Positions 46,876 to 57,660 of a DNA stretch of 64,000 nucleotides are shown piece by piece. Source of the stretch: Hyalella azteca (Eukaryota > Arthropoda > Malacostraca > Amphipoda > Hyalellidae); the NCBI RefSeq assembly GCF_000764305.2, contig NW_025934915.1:1-64000 (forward strand), written 5' to 3'. Both the position numbers and the translations under genes were made by a program. The notes below the pieces were generated by a model. It did not search any database. It was not told the DNA's origin and was given only the letters and a program-made list of their open reading frames with translations. Numbering within the stretch: the stretch's first letter is position 1; every line of letters begins with the position of its first letter.

Positions 46876-48301
46876 TTTGCTGCTCTTGCGTCTCGCTAAA
46901 AGAAGCCTAAATCAGCAAAATGGATTCGCACCTCCAGAACGCCGCCCAGGCACCTCAGACAGGTGAGTGGAGTTTGCGCTTCATGGCCGAGGCAAATAAT
47001 TTGACGGCCAATCTCAACTGTGACAAGTTCATCTGTGTTGGTAACATTTTTCTCTGATGCAAACGAAATGGTGAAATTTTTCCCAATTCATTTTCATATT
47101 GAAAAATTTGGCTTTTTTTCAATCATAATGTATTTTGTTACTACATATAGTGATATAAAAATAGTAAAATTATCATTCATTTCTTCAAGATATTTATGCA
47201 AAAATACATTGTTTCAATCCGAGGTATTCTCAATATTCTTAGCTTATATTTACCATGAATTTTATCCCAATGTTCTGTACAACTTAAACAAATAGGTTTG
47301 TTTCTGAGAAGAAGCAGAAAGATCTTGTTCTGTATTTTCCAGAATAGCGTCATAATATGGCAAAGTTACGGCTATTTTATCAGTTATCGAGAGACTAGTA
47401 AATTAATTAATGTCAGCTAAATTTCGTATTTGAGAGGAAGCATATTCCTTCAATAAGTTTGCTGCTGACGTTCTGCCCTGTCTGGGCATGATAGAGGGCA
47501 AGGACGTATATGTCCAGACAGAAAAATTGAAACTATACTAACCGGAACTTGTGTTAGTTGCAGGCAAAATGGACGTCGCCCCTGCTAAGACTGGACGCTC
47601 GTTGAGTCCAGAAGCAAAGTTACTCATGAAAATTTGGTTTGCGGAGAACTTCACGCGCTATCCAAGCACAGAAGAGAAGAGGATTCTAGCGCAGGAGGCG
47701 GGGCTCAGCAGGAGGCAGGTGAGACCGAAATTAAGATCACTCCTATTGCAGAAATTAGTGGAAGCTAACAAATATCCTACTCGCAAAATATAGTGGTGGG
47801 ACTAATCTTCAAAGAAACACGATGAAATGAAAAGAAATATTTTACACGGTGAAAATACTTGTAAGAATCATTGATCGGACGCTATTTATCGTTCATTAAC
47901 ATTTCCCAATATTCTAAGAGATTACACAGATAGAAATTTATTAAAGTTTGCTTGCTCTCCAGGTGAACGATTGGTTAATAAACGCGAGGCGGCGGTATGT
48001 GGAACTTCACCCGATATTAGGGCCTCGTTTAAATGATTCACTGATTAAACAGTTAATAAGGGACCAGCCTATCAACAACAATTTGGAGATGCTGGCCGCC
48101 GTCAGTGAATGTAAGTATAACCTGCGAACTGCAAGCATAATTACGTAAATATTTTTATTCACCTATTATGGCCTGACGCGTTATTTTGAATTTAAAAAGT
48201 ACGGACGTTATATTTTAAAGTGAAGTGCTGGTAAATCGAATTTCCAATTAATGTTAAGTAACTCGTCTTCTCTTTACTCCTCAGACATGCCTAAGCTGTG
48301 A
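46876..48301 (+). CDS. Intact short TALE homeobox gene B4, four coding exons
   Basis: Coding exons are 46920-46962, 47564-47718, 47963-48110 and 48285-48301, all GT-AG, phases 1, 0, 1, giving a 120-residue protein; the 5'UTR exon at 45864 splices to the acceptor at 46875. The protein starts MDSHLQNAAQAPQT. The homeodomain runs from about 21 to 81: SLSPEAKLLMKIWFAENFTR, YPSTEEKRILAQEAGLSRRQ, then helix 3 VNDWLINARRR at 67-77, split by the usual intron after Q66. Leucine replaces phenylalanine in the WF motif; asparagine 51 and RRR are kept. A short tail ends AAVSEYMPKL. Little lies outside the homeodomain, so a role as a bare DNA binder or competitor is possible, but that is inference. Confidence 0.88.
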
Positions 48302-48309
48302 CGAATGTG

Positions 48310-49560
48310 CTGCAGCCCCTCTTCTTGGCCGGCATATCTGCGGCCAACTGCAGGCCGAAAATAAGCCGCCTTCGTGTATGTATTATGAAGAAAAGTGCCA
48401 TATTTTTATACGTTGTACGTGCGTGATCAAGATGTATTCGTATCTTTATCTGGGACTGTGATTTAATCGTTAACAAATTTATATTTATGAAATCTAAGAA
48501 ACTTGTGTAAATTGTGAATCCTTCCTACGCCTCACGAAGCATGAAATTCTACTCAGATTTGGTCATGAGTTATCGAATGAAAATTGAACTTCGCATGCAG
48601 CGTCACAGGAGCGTGTTCTATTCTATGACTAAATGATTTATAGAATGACGATGAAAAAAGTATCTAGTGAAATAAAGGAATAGATAATGAATTATTAGGA
48701 GGTTGCTGGCGAATAAATTTTCGTATAATGAATATGAAACCATAAACATCAAATTTTCAGACTTCCGAAAATTTTCAGAGTACGAATTTGTATTTCGAAC
48801 AAATACACTAGTGATGAATTAAGGAGCTGTAATCCTAAGGCTCTTGCAAAATGCTGATCACTGCAAAAGGAGAACATGAATGCTTAATTGATAATCAGCT
48901 GTTCATCAGCCTCGTTCGATAAATTGAAGAAATCTCGCAATGATATAAACTATAGAACGTGGATCTCGTTCAACTTTCTTCGATCAACGCTTTTAGAATA
49001 CAAATCGATTATAAATAAAAAGACAACTTTTCTGTTTTCTCCCTTCGTCAGTTGCAATGACCTTTACCACGGACTCTGTCAAAATTTTAACAGCGCTTGG
49101 TAATGAATTTTAAACGCGCAACATGGAGAAAAGTGAAAACAGATGAAAATTTACCGATCGTTGTGCGGATTTTATGCCGAGAATTTGGCATCAAGTACTG
49201 GCAAAATTATAGGTAGATTAGAAGTGGCCATAATTATGACTAGCGCACAACTGAGGCTGCAAACATGAACTTGAAAAACCACCAAACGGCTGTGAAGGAC
49301 GTGGTCACTCAACTGCTAAGGATGATGACCTCTGGACTGCAAAAGATGTTTACCTGTAGTCACAACCTGGAGCAGATACTAAAAGGTCGTCAATTGCAGA
49401 TGACAATGCTTTGTGTGATTGCAGCGAACATTTACAGCGCAAAAATCCCATAATCTCAAAATCCTGAGGCGTCCCGTAATTAATTGGAGAGGTGAGCATT
49501 CTGTGAAAACCCTGTAAGCAAACCGAATAAAATGAGTTGTTAAAAAACACTCGTGTTGCT
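48310..49560. other. Flank of B4, no gene recognised
   Basis: 48290-48420 is the 3' flank of B4 (a CTGCAGCCC..CTTCTTGGCCGGCATATC stretch). 48890-49110 has a loose resemblance to 57720-57960 (both read TCGTTCAAC/AATCGAATC..AGCAATGAC..TTGC), perhaps a shared old repeat. No exon supported. Confidence 0.35.
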
Positions 49561-50229
49561 CACCGTCGAAAACTACGTTACTCCTGTAATGGCCGGCTGA
49601 ACGCTGATGCGAAAGGCCAAGTCCATGTTTAAATTTTCGTTTGCGGCAAAGTTTTCTGCTCACCAAGCAGAGAGGCACAAATTAATCTGTCGTGTAGTTG
49701 AATTACGATTGTAGAGCTATTGCACTGTTAGAAAAAACGGTGAAAAAACGGTCCCACCGGCATCCTAGTGGCCGGTCGTCCCGTGAAAATAAACTGTTTC
49801 GCCGTTTTTATCAGATGTTTTACGGATTTCTGGTGTTAAATTGGAATAAAAATGGTGAAACGGTGTTTCTTTTCACGTGCCCACCGCCACTGAAATGCCG
49901 GTAATACCGTTAACGGTCATTTTTCAAACAGTGTGCTCCTCCAAGCAAATCTATTAAATTCTGATATTTTAGACAAAAGAAGTATCGTATGTTCATGAAC
50001 TGGATGCTCACGTTTTTATCGGCAGGTTTACTTGAATTTATTGAATATTTCAGTTATAGAAGTTCTTACGAAGTATGAATAATCTTTCCAAATTCCTTGC
50101 GTTTTCTCTTCATTAGAATGACTGGATTACTAGTTATTAGTCCTCAAGATCCTATCAAAATATTGAAGGATGTCAAATCTCGTTTCGAGTAGGTAGCAAT
50201 AATTGAAACCGTATTTACTTTCACTTTTT

Positions 50230-50620
50230 TTCTCGCAGAGGAAAAGAAGGTCGCCCCCTGCAAAATTTGAGAGTTTGCTGCACGTCCAGGAGCATAATCG
50301 ATCACAAGGAATTGGCTTGCGGAAAACTTTACACGTTATCCCAGCAATAAAGATAATAGTTGGCTCAAACTACCCACGCGACTCACCACGAGACAGGCGA
50401 GATCGAACTTCCGATCACTTCAATTGTATAAATGGAAACATCCTGACAAATTTCCACGCCTATCCTCAATATTCAGTCGTACTATTCCTACTCAATTAAG
50501 ATACAGGATGAAATAAAAAAATATATCCGGCAGAAATAAAAAATTTATTGTTAAGTTTAACATCGAGCCAGCTGGACGACTGGTTAATGCTCTAGCGTGT
50601 CCGATGAAATTTGATTCTCT
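50230..50620 (+). pseudogene. Family B homeobox pseudogene B5
   Basis: Exon 2 equivalent at about 50238-50395 (AGGAAAAGAAGGTCGCCCCC, ..AATTGGCTTGCGGAAAACTT.., ..CTCACCACGAGACAGGCGAG) with several frame shifts and a lost donor. Exon 3 equivalent at about 50568-50605 reads LDDWLM and then stops. No start exon. Its flank 50000-50215 pairs with 37520-37740 in inverted orientation, so it is a sister of B3. Confidence 0.65.
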
Positions 50621-51279
50621 GCATAATGTTCTTGCTCATGCAGAGCTTGTACACATAGGAATATAGGACAACTTCGGAATCGCTTGCTTGGACACTAAAT
50701 GTTCTATATAAATAAACAAAACAAGTGTCACCAGAAGTGACACTTTCTTCAATAAAAAATTAAATGTAGTACATGTTCATTCTCCACGAAGACACGCAAA
50801 AGACTAGCCAGACATTGTGAGGCGAGTTGTGGCGCCTAGTCAAAATTGTACCTCCAGAATCATTGTGATCATGTTTATGTATCGCGTTAAATAATTAGTG
50901 TAAATCATAAAACTTGCCTGCTGTTAAAGTTTCAATGTTGGCTAATTGAGAATAAATGAGATCTTCAGTCTAATTATCAGTTCTGTAGTTCTGAACTTCT
51001 CTTGCTTTGAAAATCATGAGATTGAACGAGATGTTGAAATGCAATTCAGAGACCGTGTGGAATGAAGGGGAGGTCAAGCTATTCCCGCACCGACATCCGG
51101 CTCCTCCACCACCGTCCCTTTAAAATACGACGGGAGAAATTACAGGATTTCAACCGCCTAAAACAGTTTTACTCGCCATCTCAGTTCACATGGTCCTATC
51201 AAGATAAAAAATATTCAATCTCGTTGTGGACAGGTAGCAGAAAAAAATTATTCAAATTTTAATTCATCACTTCTTATCT

Positions 51280-52453
51280 TGCAGGCGAAAATGACGTCGC
51301 CCTCTGCAAACTTTGAACGTTCGTTGAAGGTCTAGTCACACCATTATTCAAACAATGATAGCGGACGCTTGTGTTGCTTGCAGGCAAAACGGACGTCGCT
51401 CCTGAGAAGGTTAAACATACGTCGAGTCCGGAGGCCAAATTGATCCTTAAGAATTGGTTTGCAGAGAACTATGAACGTTATCCTTATAGAAACTGTGCAA
51501 GCTGTGCAGTCTGAAAGTAAGCCGCCCTTGCAAAGCAGAACGAAATTTACCTTCAGAAGCCACGGCTATCTTGGAGAATTGGTTTGGAGAAAATTTTAAA
51601 CGTTATCCAAGCGTTGAAGAAAAGAAAAACCATGCGCAGGATTGTTAAAAATAATCTTGTGTTTGAGAGGTGGCGATAATTGAAACCGTGTAAGCTGACA
51701 CTAATTTTTGTTGCGGTCGAACAGGAAGCCGCTAAGGAAAACAGAAATTTGTCCAGAAGCCAGGTTAATTTTGAAGAAATGGTTTGCGGAAATTTTGACC
51801 GTTATCCAACCGTTCAAGAAAAGAATAACCTTGCTCATGTGGCTGGACTTACCACGAGGCAGACGAGATCGAAGTTACGGTTACTTATTTGAAGGAATTC
51901 AAAAATCCTAACAACTTGCCTATGTACCTGCCAAATGATGTCTTAGTAGCCATAATCAGCGAACACTTCATGAAGTTAGTTGAACCTGTTTGAGTAAATA
52001 TCTGTTGGAATATGTCAACCGGACGCTATGTATCTTTCAGCACCATTTTCTAATTTTTAAGAGATTGAGGGCATTTGTTCTGAAGGATAGTAATCGGTTG
52101 AAGTTATCCTGCGTTGCAGGTGGACGATTGGCTGATCAACGCGCGGCGCCGGTACGTGGTGCAGGAGCCATCGTTTGGACCTCGTTTATCTCCTCCAATG
52201 ATTGAACAGTTGATAAGTTGTCTAGCCTTTAATAGTAATCTAGGAATGCTGGCCACCGTCTGTCGAGGTAAGGTATAATCTGGGAAAAGATTTTTTTCCA
52301 CCTATTTTGTGTGCTATATTATTTTTCTACATTTTGTGGGGCCTGGTGTTGATTCTCAAATTCATGGGTAGGTAAATAGAACTTTCCATTGCGTTCACTA
52401 ACTCGCCCTCTCTCAACTCTTCAGACGTTGCCGCCTTCGTTAATACATATTGA
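51280..52453 (+). pseudogene. Family B homeobox pseudogene B6, exons 3 and 4 intact
   Basis: Several exon 2 pieces stand in a row: a start fragment at about 51285-51330; 51384-51483 (KTDVAPEKVKHTSSPEAKLI, then NWFAENYERYP, truncated); 51541-51646 (ENWFGENFKRYPSVEEKK); and a fuller one at 51717-51871 with a frame shift, its acceptor changed from CAG to CGG and its donor from GT to AC. Exon 3 (52120-52267) is fully open and 148 bp like the intact genes, reading VDDWLINARRRYVVQEPSFG, with a GTAAG donor. Exon 4 (52425-52453) is open and ends NTY-stop. There is no start exon or promoter. Unequal exchange between copies would explain the repeated exon 2 pieces. Confidence 0.8.
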
Positions 52454-52940
52454 AGGAAAGGGCAGTAGGTTACACGTAGTACATAGGCGAACGTGCTTGA
52501 CCATTGATGAATTCGTATCTTTATTTAGCGACCGATGCATTTGTGGACGAACGTAGTAAGAATATTAAATTCAACTTGTCTACCGGAAAATCAAATGTAG
52601 ATAAGAAATGAGCCAGAACATGACAAGCACACATGTGAGGCTGAAAACCTTACTCACTCAACCCCTTCTATGCAAGCATTTTCAGTGGGGATTATTCTGT
52701 TGAAAAATGCCTTTAGCACACACTTCCTATTTGATAACACTTTTAATCTAGAAAAGAAGAAAATAATTCAAAGTCATATAGAAGACTCATGAGGAATCGA
52801 AGCGTTATCCAGAGATCGGGACTACATCTGCTTTGGAATGATTTTCCCAGCCGCTACCCACCACATCGCACAGCTAACAGAGACACCCGAGCACAAAGGC
52901 GTCGCCAGAAAACGTAGGCCCAACCTCGGTCAAGAGTCCA

Positions 52941-53089
52941 CTGGGCCTATACTTTCAAAAAAGTCAAGAGATCGTAAGTTTATCAGCCAATCATTGACGG
53001 CCTTTCAAGCAAAATCTACCAATCACAGACAAGAAAATAGAGCGTAAGTACTTACGTTCACTTAGCGAGTTTTGAAAGTATGGCCCCAG
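52941..53089. mobile_element. 149-bp MITE within a homeodomain exon
   Basis: The ends CTGGGCCTATACTTTCAAAA and, in reverse complement, CTGGGGCCATACTTTCAAAA form an inverted repeat of about 20 bp. The surrounding exon continues on both sides when compared with 6843-6860. A clear target duplication was not found. Confidence 0.75.
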
Positions 53090-53452
53090 GGCCGTTCTGA
53101 CGGCGCGGCTGTCGGAGCAACGCCAACATCCGTACACCGCCGAGGAGGAGAAGGCGGACCTCGTTAGAGAGGCAGGAGTGACTTCAGCGTAGGCATTGAT
53201 TTCAATGATTTCCTTAATGATTTGCACTCCGCAAATTAATAAAGTTTGATGTCTTGGTACAATAAACTTTACTCGCGAAAATAAATGAATATATATCTTA
53301 TATAAGAAACCTGACAAATATAGTAACGCATGATTTGGTTTCTCGTGGTAAAAACAGGCAGCAGCCGATATGCAACACTAGTTTAAATTTTGTTTTTATA
53401 GCTTCGCGAGTTCGCATATAACAGCTCATTCCTACCTAGAATGGATTTATAT

Positions 53453-54770
53453 CAGTGGTTCCCAAAGTGGGCGATATCCCCCCTAGGGGCAGTGGAAAGA
53501 TTTTGGGGTCGGTAAGGAAGAAGAGGGCGATTGGGGGGCGATAGGGGGGCCGGTAGTCCGAAGTCAATGTCTGAAGTTCGAAAGTTTCTTTGACGATTTG
53601 TACACAACACGTGCAGCACATGACTCCCTGCGATGGTTTTTTTTCACCCAGATCTGTTTTTTCACCTTTCCTGGGTTAACGTCTCGGACAAATTAACGGC
53701 CGGACTCGCAGGGTCTCACGTTAATTTCTAAATTCAATGATCAAGGAATATCTCTCAAACTAATGAACTTAACTCGATGAAACTTGGTCTACGTATTCAT
53801 TAGGACCTAACGATAATGTTTTTCTCGTGAAGAAAATTGTTGAATTTTGCCATCGTTTGTTTTTGCCATAGTTATATGGCCTTACGGGCAGAGATTCACA
53901 GTGATCTAGTAATTTCTTCCAAACTACTGAACAGATTCAAACGAAATTTTGAATTTACAGTCCTAAGTACCGAATGGTAAGGTTTGGCTCGAGAAAATTT
54001 TTCCTATTGTTCCTTCGTTCGCGATTTATTCTATTTCACCTTCATTCGTGATTCAAACAGCAATACGTGCTTAAATTCGCAGTAATCAAGATATTTTTCC
54101 AAACTACTGAACAGATTTGAACGAAACTTAGTATATAAGTACCTAACCTCAGCACAGGTGAGGTTTATAACTTTTTTCGTTTTGCCTTCGTTTGCGAGTT
54201 ATACGGCTACACGTATAAGGCTTTGGGTTAAACCGGCCGGTAGAAAAGCCGGTCGTTCCTCCTATATCTGCATAACTGGCAAACGAAAGCAAAATATAAA
54301 AATGATCACAAGCTAAACATCACCGCTGAGAGGTTAGGTATTTATATACAAAGTTCCGCTGAAATCTTCTGTATTTTAACATAAGTTTATTGATCGCCGC
54401 GAATTCAAGTGACAAATTATCCGGCGATACGGGCCGAATATAAGGAAGTGTGAAATCATGAATAACGGTGAAATGAAAAAAAATTTCGCAAACGAAGGTA
54501 AAATCGAAAAAATTTATAAGCTAAAAAATCACCGTTTGGTAGTTAGGAACGTATATTCGAAATTTCGTTCAAATCTGTTCAATAGTTTGGAAGATATTCT
54601 TTGATCACTGAGAATTTCGACCCGTTTCGCAATATACGCTCAACTCACAAATGAAGGTGAAATTCAGAAACAATTTACGAGCTAAACATCACCGTTATAT
54701 TCTGATGTATATATGTTCCAAGTTTCATAGAGCTGCGTTCATTAGTTTGGAAGATATTACTTGATTATTG
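53453..54770 (+). mobile_element. hAT-like element with head-to-head internal repeats
   Basis: The left end is CAGTGGTTCCCAAAGTGGGC. A unit of about 160 bp, marked by AAACTACTGAACAGATT and AAATTTTGAAT..CCTAA, occurs about three times in forward orientation (53735-54210) and about three times inverted (54300-54760), around a centre near 54240 (CCGGCCGG..CCGGTCG). The same unit occurs singly at 12340-12660 and 42120-42270. The right terminus is not clear. Confidence 0.6.
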
Positions 54771-55099
54771 AATTTGGAGATTGGTCGTTACGTCGTGCGG
54801 TCGTTGAAAACAATTGGGACGAGAGACGAGCTCGTTCTCATCGTGTCGTGGATAGGAGTGGGCAGCCACTGGAAGGAAGTACAGCCGATGTGGTCAAACT
54901 GTCTCCACCTCCCGGTGACACGAGCTACTAACTGCTGTTGGCGGACTTGTACAGAAGTAACGTGTACCCACAGTTAGGACATGGAAATTTCAATATTTCG
55001 ATTAAATATTTTCTTGTCGGATGATTATGACTGCTTTGGTTAACGGGTGCAAACACTGCCACAGTCATTGCGATAATTACGTCGTAATGGCTAGCTGGC

Positions 55100-55565
55100 A
55101 AATTAAGAAAAGAACGCAGTTCGTCATCAAGATCTGCTGGAGGATAATCGATCATGAGAACTTTGTTTGCGGTGGACTTCACGTCATCCCCGCGATAAGA
55201 TAATAGTTACTTCAAGTTACCCACGGGGCTCACCACGAGACAGTCGAGATTGAAATTTTAATCTCTTCAATTGCATAAATGTGATCATCCTAGCAGATTT
55301 TCACTCCTATCCTCAAAATATAGTACTAGCCATACTCATCTAAGTCACTAGATTTAATTAAGAAATATATCTGACTGAATTAATGGACAATTACTCGTTA
55401 AGTTCAACTGCGACCCAGCTAGAAGACCGGTTAATTAACGCGCGGCGGAGGTGCGTGGTAAAAGAACCGCTATTTGAGTCGTGTTTATCAGCTTCAATGA
55501 TGAACAGTTAATCAGGGTGCCAACTGTTTAAGAATAGTTCAGAAATGTTAGATGCCGTCAGTGAA
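55100..55565 (+). pseudogene. Family B homeobox pseudogene B7
   Basis: Exon 2 relic at about 55120-55250 (GAGAACTTTGTTTGCGGTGG.., ..CTCACCACGAGACAGTCGAG) is frame-shifted, and its donor is lost. Exon 3 relic at 55416-55560 reads LEDRLINARRRCVVKEPLFE and soon meets stops; the invariant tryptophan is arginine. Its end GTCAGTGAATGTAAG keeps the donor of intact copies. Sister to B3 and B5 by its flanks. Confidence 0.75.
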
Positions 55566-55849
55566 TGTAAGAATAAGCAGTAAAAACCATCTTCGTCCGC
55601 ATACTAGGCGATATTTTTCTCCGCATACTAGGCGATATCCGCAGGGATGTAAAAGTGGCTTTACGACCTGGCAACCAAGGCCACAATGCGTACCAAGCCA
55701 TGGCCCTCTTGTTAAATTTACATATACTAGACGGTGCCAACTCTATAGGTGTACAAATCGTAGATCACTGCGGCGAAGAGATCTGCCCAGAACCCATCTC
55801 CTGTCCACGTATACTATCACGAGCTACAATCGCTAAAACTTAATCGATA

Positions 55850-57015
55850 GGTTGTCATTTAAAGCGATTACCATGCTATTTAAATTTGATAATTCCTTAG
55901 AAACTAAACGCGAGACGCACTGAAAGATTAACCCAACCCCAACAGAAAGAGATCGAGCACTTAGCCTTCACCTACAGCACGTCCGGTCTTTGACATCGCC
56001 TTGCGAATTACAATCAATGCAGCAGTTCATTGGTGCTGCGGAATACTCAATGTCAGTAGAAAGTAGGCATAACCACAAGTTGGAGGGGTCACGTCATCAC
56101 GTCTACTCTTGAGGGGCAACGCTGAAAGCTCTGTTAGCAGCCTACGATAACGATCCAGTCGAATTGGAAAGATCTGTTCAAGCGTTTACAAGGAAGGATA
56201 ACGCGATTCTATCAGTCTAGCTACATCATGAGAAAAGCTCCATCAATAGCAATGAATTGTTCTGAAGTTCGAAGGGAGCCAGAACACAGAACTGTTAAAT
56301 AAACAGCTCAAGATTAATGAGTGCGTTCTCACGCACTCATCATTCACCGCGAAAGTCTAATCGATCAAGTCTAATCGATCGATCGCAATTTAAAGTCGCG
56401 ATGATGAAAGTCTCATGCCAGTCTACTAATCTCTTTACATAGCCTAGCAAACTAGCTGTTCTGAAGTTTAGTGTGCAATGCTTATCAACGTTTCATAGAC
56501 CTAAGACGGTAATGGACAAGTACAGCTAGTGAGGAGCTCTTGATTCACAGCTGGAGTAACTATCAAATGAGAAACCTACAGCAATCCAGGGTCCACTTTC
56601 TTCGCATACGAAGCAATAACAGAAAGTCACCATAACTACCACAAAACAACGCTTGTCGTGCAGCGAACTAACATTTTACAGCAAAACCTCTGAGCCGAAC
56701 GAAACCCAACACATTAGGCTACCTTTGTCTTCAGACGTCCAAAGGTGAACTGAACATTGCATAGGTATTCCCTTGAAAACTCAACTAGCAAAGAATCTGA
56801 CGCGTAGTTTATGGCAGGAATAGATCAAGAAGCTATACCAACACCCTCTCGAGTGAATGGGAGAGTCAGCGACGTCTGTAGCAGATGGGTATAGACTATA
56901 GAGGACGGGCTCCGACAGCGACACAGTTTCGTCTGAGACTGCCAAATGGGATGCTTGAGGAGCTTATATAGACTTGCTACCATGACGTCACAGAAGGTGA
57001 CGTGGGTAATGCTAC
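55850..57015 (-). repeat. Recurring block C, copy 3, with intact TATA promoter
   Basis: On the minus strand a promoter-like start (GTCACCTTCTGTGACGTCAT, then TATATAAG at 56970-56963) leads into a body colinear with 35880-36900 (+). A full CRE, TGACGTCA, is present. The block runs towards the 3' end of B7, so any transcript would converge on that gene copy. No long frame is kept. Whether it is a non-coding transcript, a decayed gene or a retroelement end cannot be told from sequence. Confidence 0.5.
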
Positions 57016-57046
57016 TGAGGTATGGTCGTGACGCAAGACAACTGGA

Positions 57047-57216
57047 CATAACTGCTGCTTCAGCAAACGTAAAAACAGCTATGTAACTGCTGCTTCAGCA
57101 AACGTAAAAGCAGCAATGTAACTGCTGCTTCAGCTAACGTAGAAGCAGCTATGTAACTGCTGCTTCAGCTAACGTAAAAGCAGCAATGTAACTGCTGCTT
57201 CAGCTAACGTANAAGG
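57047..57216. repeat. 35-bp minisatellite, five units, with an ambiguous base
   Basis: Unit TAACTGCTGCTTCAGC(A/T)AAC plus GTAAAAGCAGC(A/T)ATG in tandem. Base 57212 is N, inside the last unit, so the array length or the join there is uncertain. Confidence 0.9.
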
Positions 57217-57251
57217 AGTACCTCGGTCTTCTTGTGCGACGACCCATTCAG

Positions 57252-57512
57252 AAGTCAACTGAACTGACAATAGGACAGCTTGTATTAATTGGTTAAGACG
57301 GAAAGAAAAGATATGACTGGCCATTAGGGAGAGTCAAAGAACTTATAAGGGGAACTGATGGGATCATACGCACTATAAAGCTGAGTACTACGGCTGGCAT
57401 CATACTGAGACCGCTCCAGCGTTTGTACCCTCTGGAGTTGCCCGATCCTCCTGTAGTTTCTGTAGCTCCTCTTGTTTCTGATGAATCTAGAAGAGTGATT
57501 GAGGAAACGTAA
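57252..57512 (+). pseudogene. BEL/Pao retrotransposon fragment (C-terminal end of pol)
   Basis: An 86-codon frame contains DWPLGRVKELIRGTDG and RPLQRLYPLE, the conserved core of the domain found after the integrase in BEL/Pao polyproteins. There is one in-frame TAA at 57294, before the motif, and the frame ends in TAA at 57510. Downstream, AGTGGGAGGATGTGAG at 57661-57676 looks like the polypurine tract and LTR start that normally follow. No protease, reverse transcriptase or integrase core was found, so this is a dead remnant. Confidence 0.7.
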
Positions 57513-57660
57513 GCTCAAGATCAAACAACCGACGAGGAAGGCGATAAAACCACGAAACAAGTACGAAGATCAAGATTTGGACGGAATTTGTTTTCAACTA
57601 AGAAGCTTAATTTATGAAGTCATTTTGTTTTGTAAATTATTCACGTTAGGTTCATAATTT

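Larger units (their letters stand above)
52851..54945 (+). pseudogene. Family A pseudogene A4, homeodomain broken by two insertions
   Basis: The homeodomain exon starts after TTTTCCCAG at 52851 and reads ATHHIAQLTETPEHKGVARK then RRPNLGQE. It is interrupted by a 149-bp MITE (52941-53089) and resumes VLTARLSEQRQHPYTAEEEK. Its donor (GCAG|GTATTG in A1) is changed to GCGTAGGCATTG. The next exon has lost helix 3: an element with hAT terminus CAGTGGTTCCCAAAG begins at 53453 where the acceptor and LNQWFVNARRR should be. Only the distal part (54788-54945), related to A2, survives, and it lacks its donor. There is no first or last exon. Confidence 0.8.

Noticed and set aside
57047..57216. CRISPR-like array
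   Set aside because: Contiguous 35-bp tandem units without unique spacers, in a eukaryotic setting.
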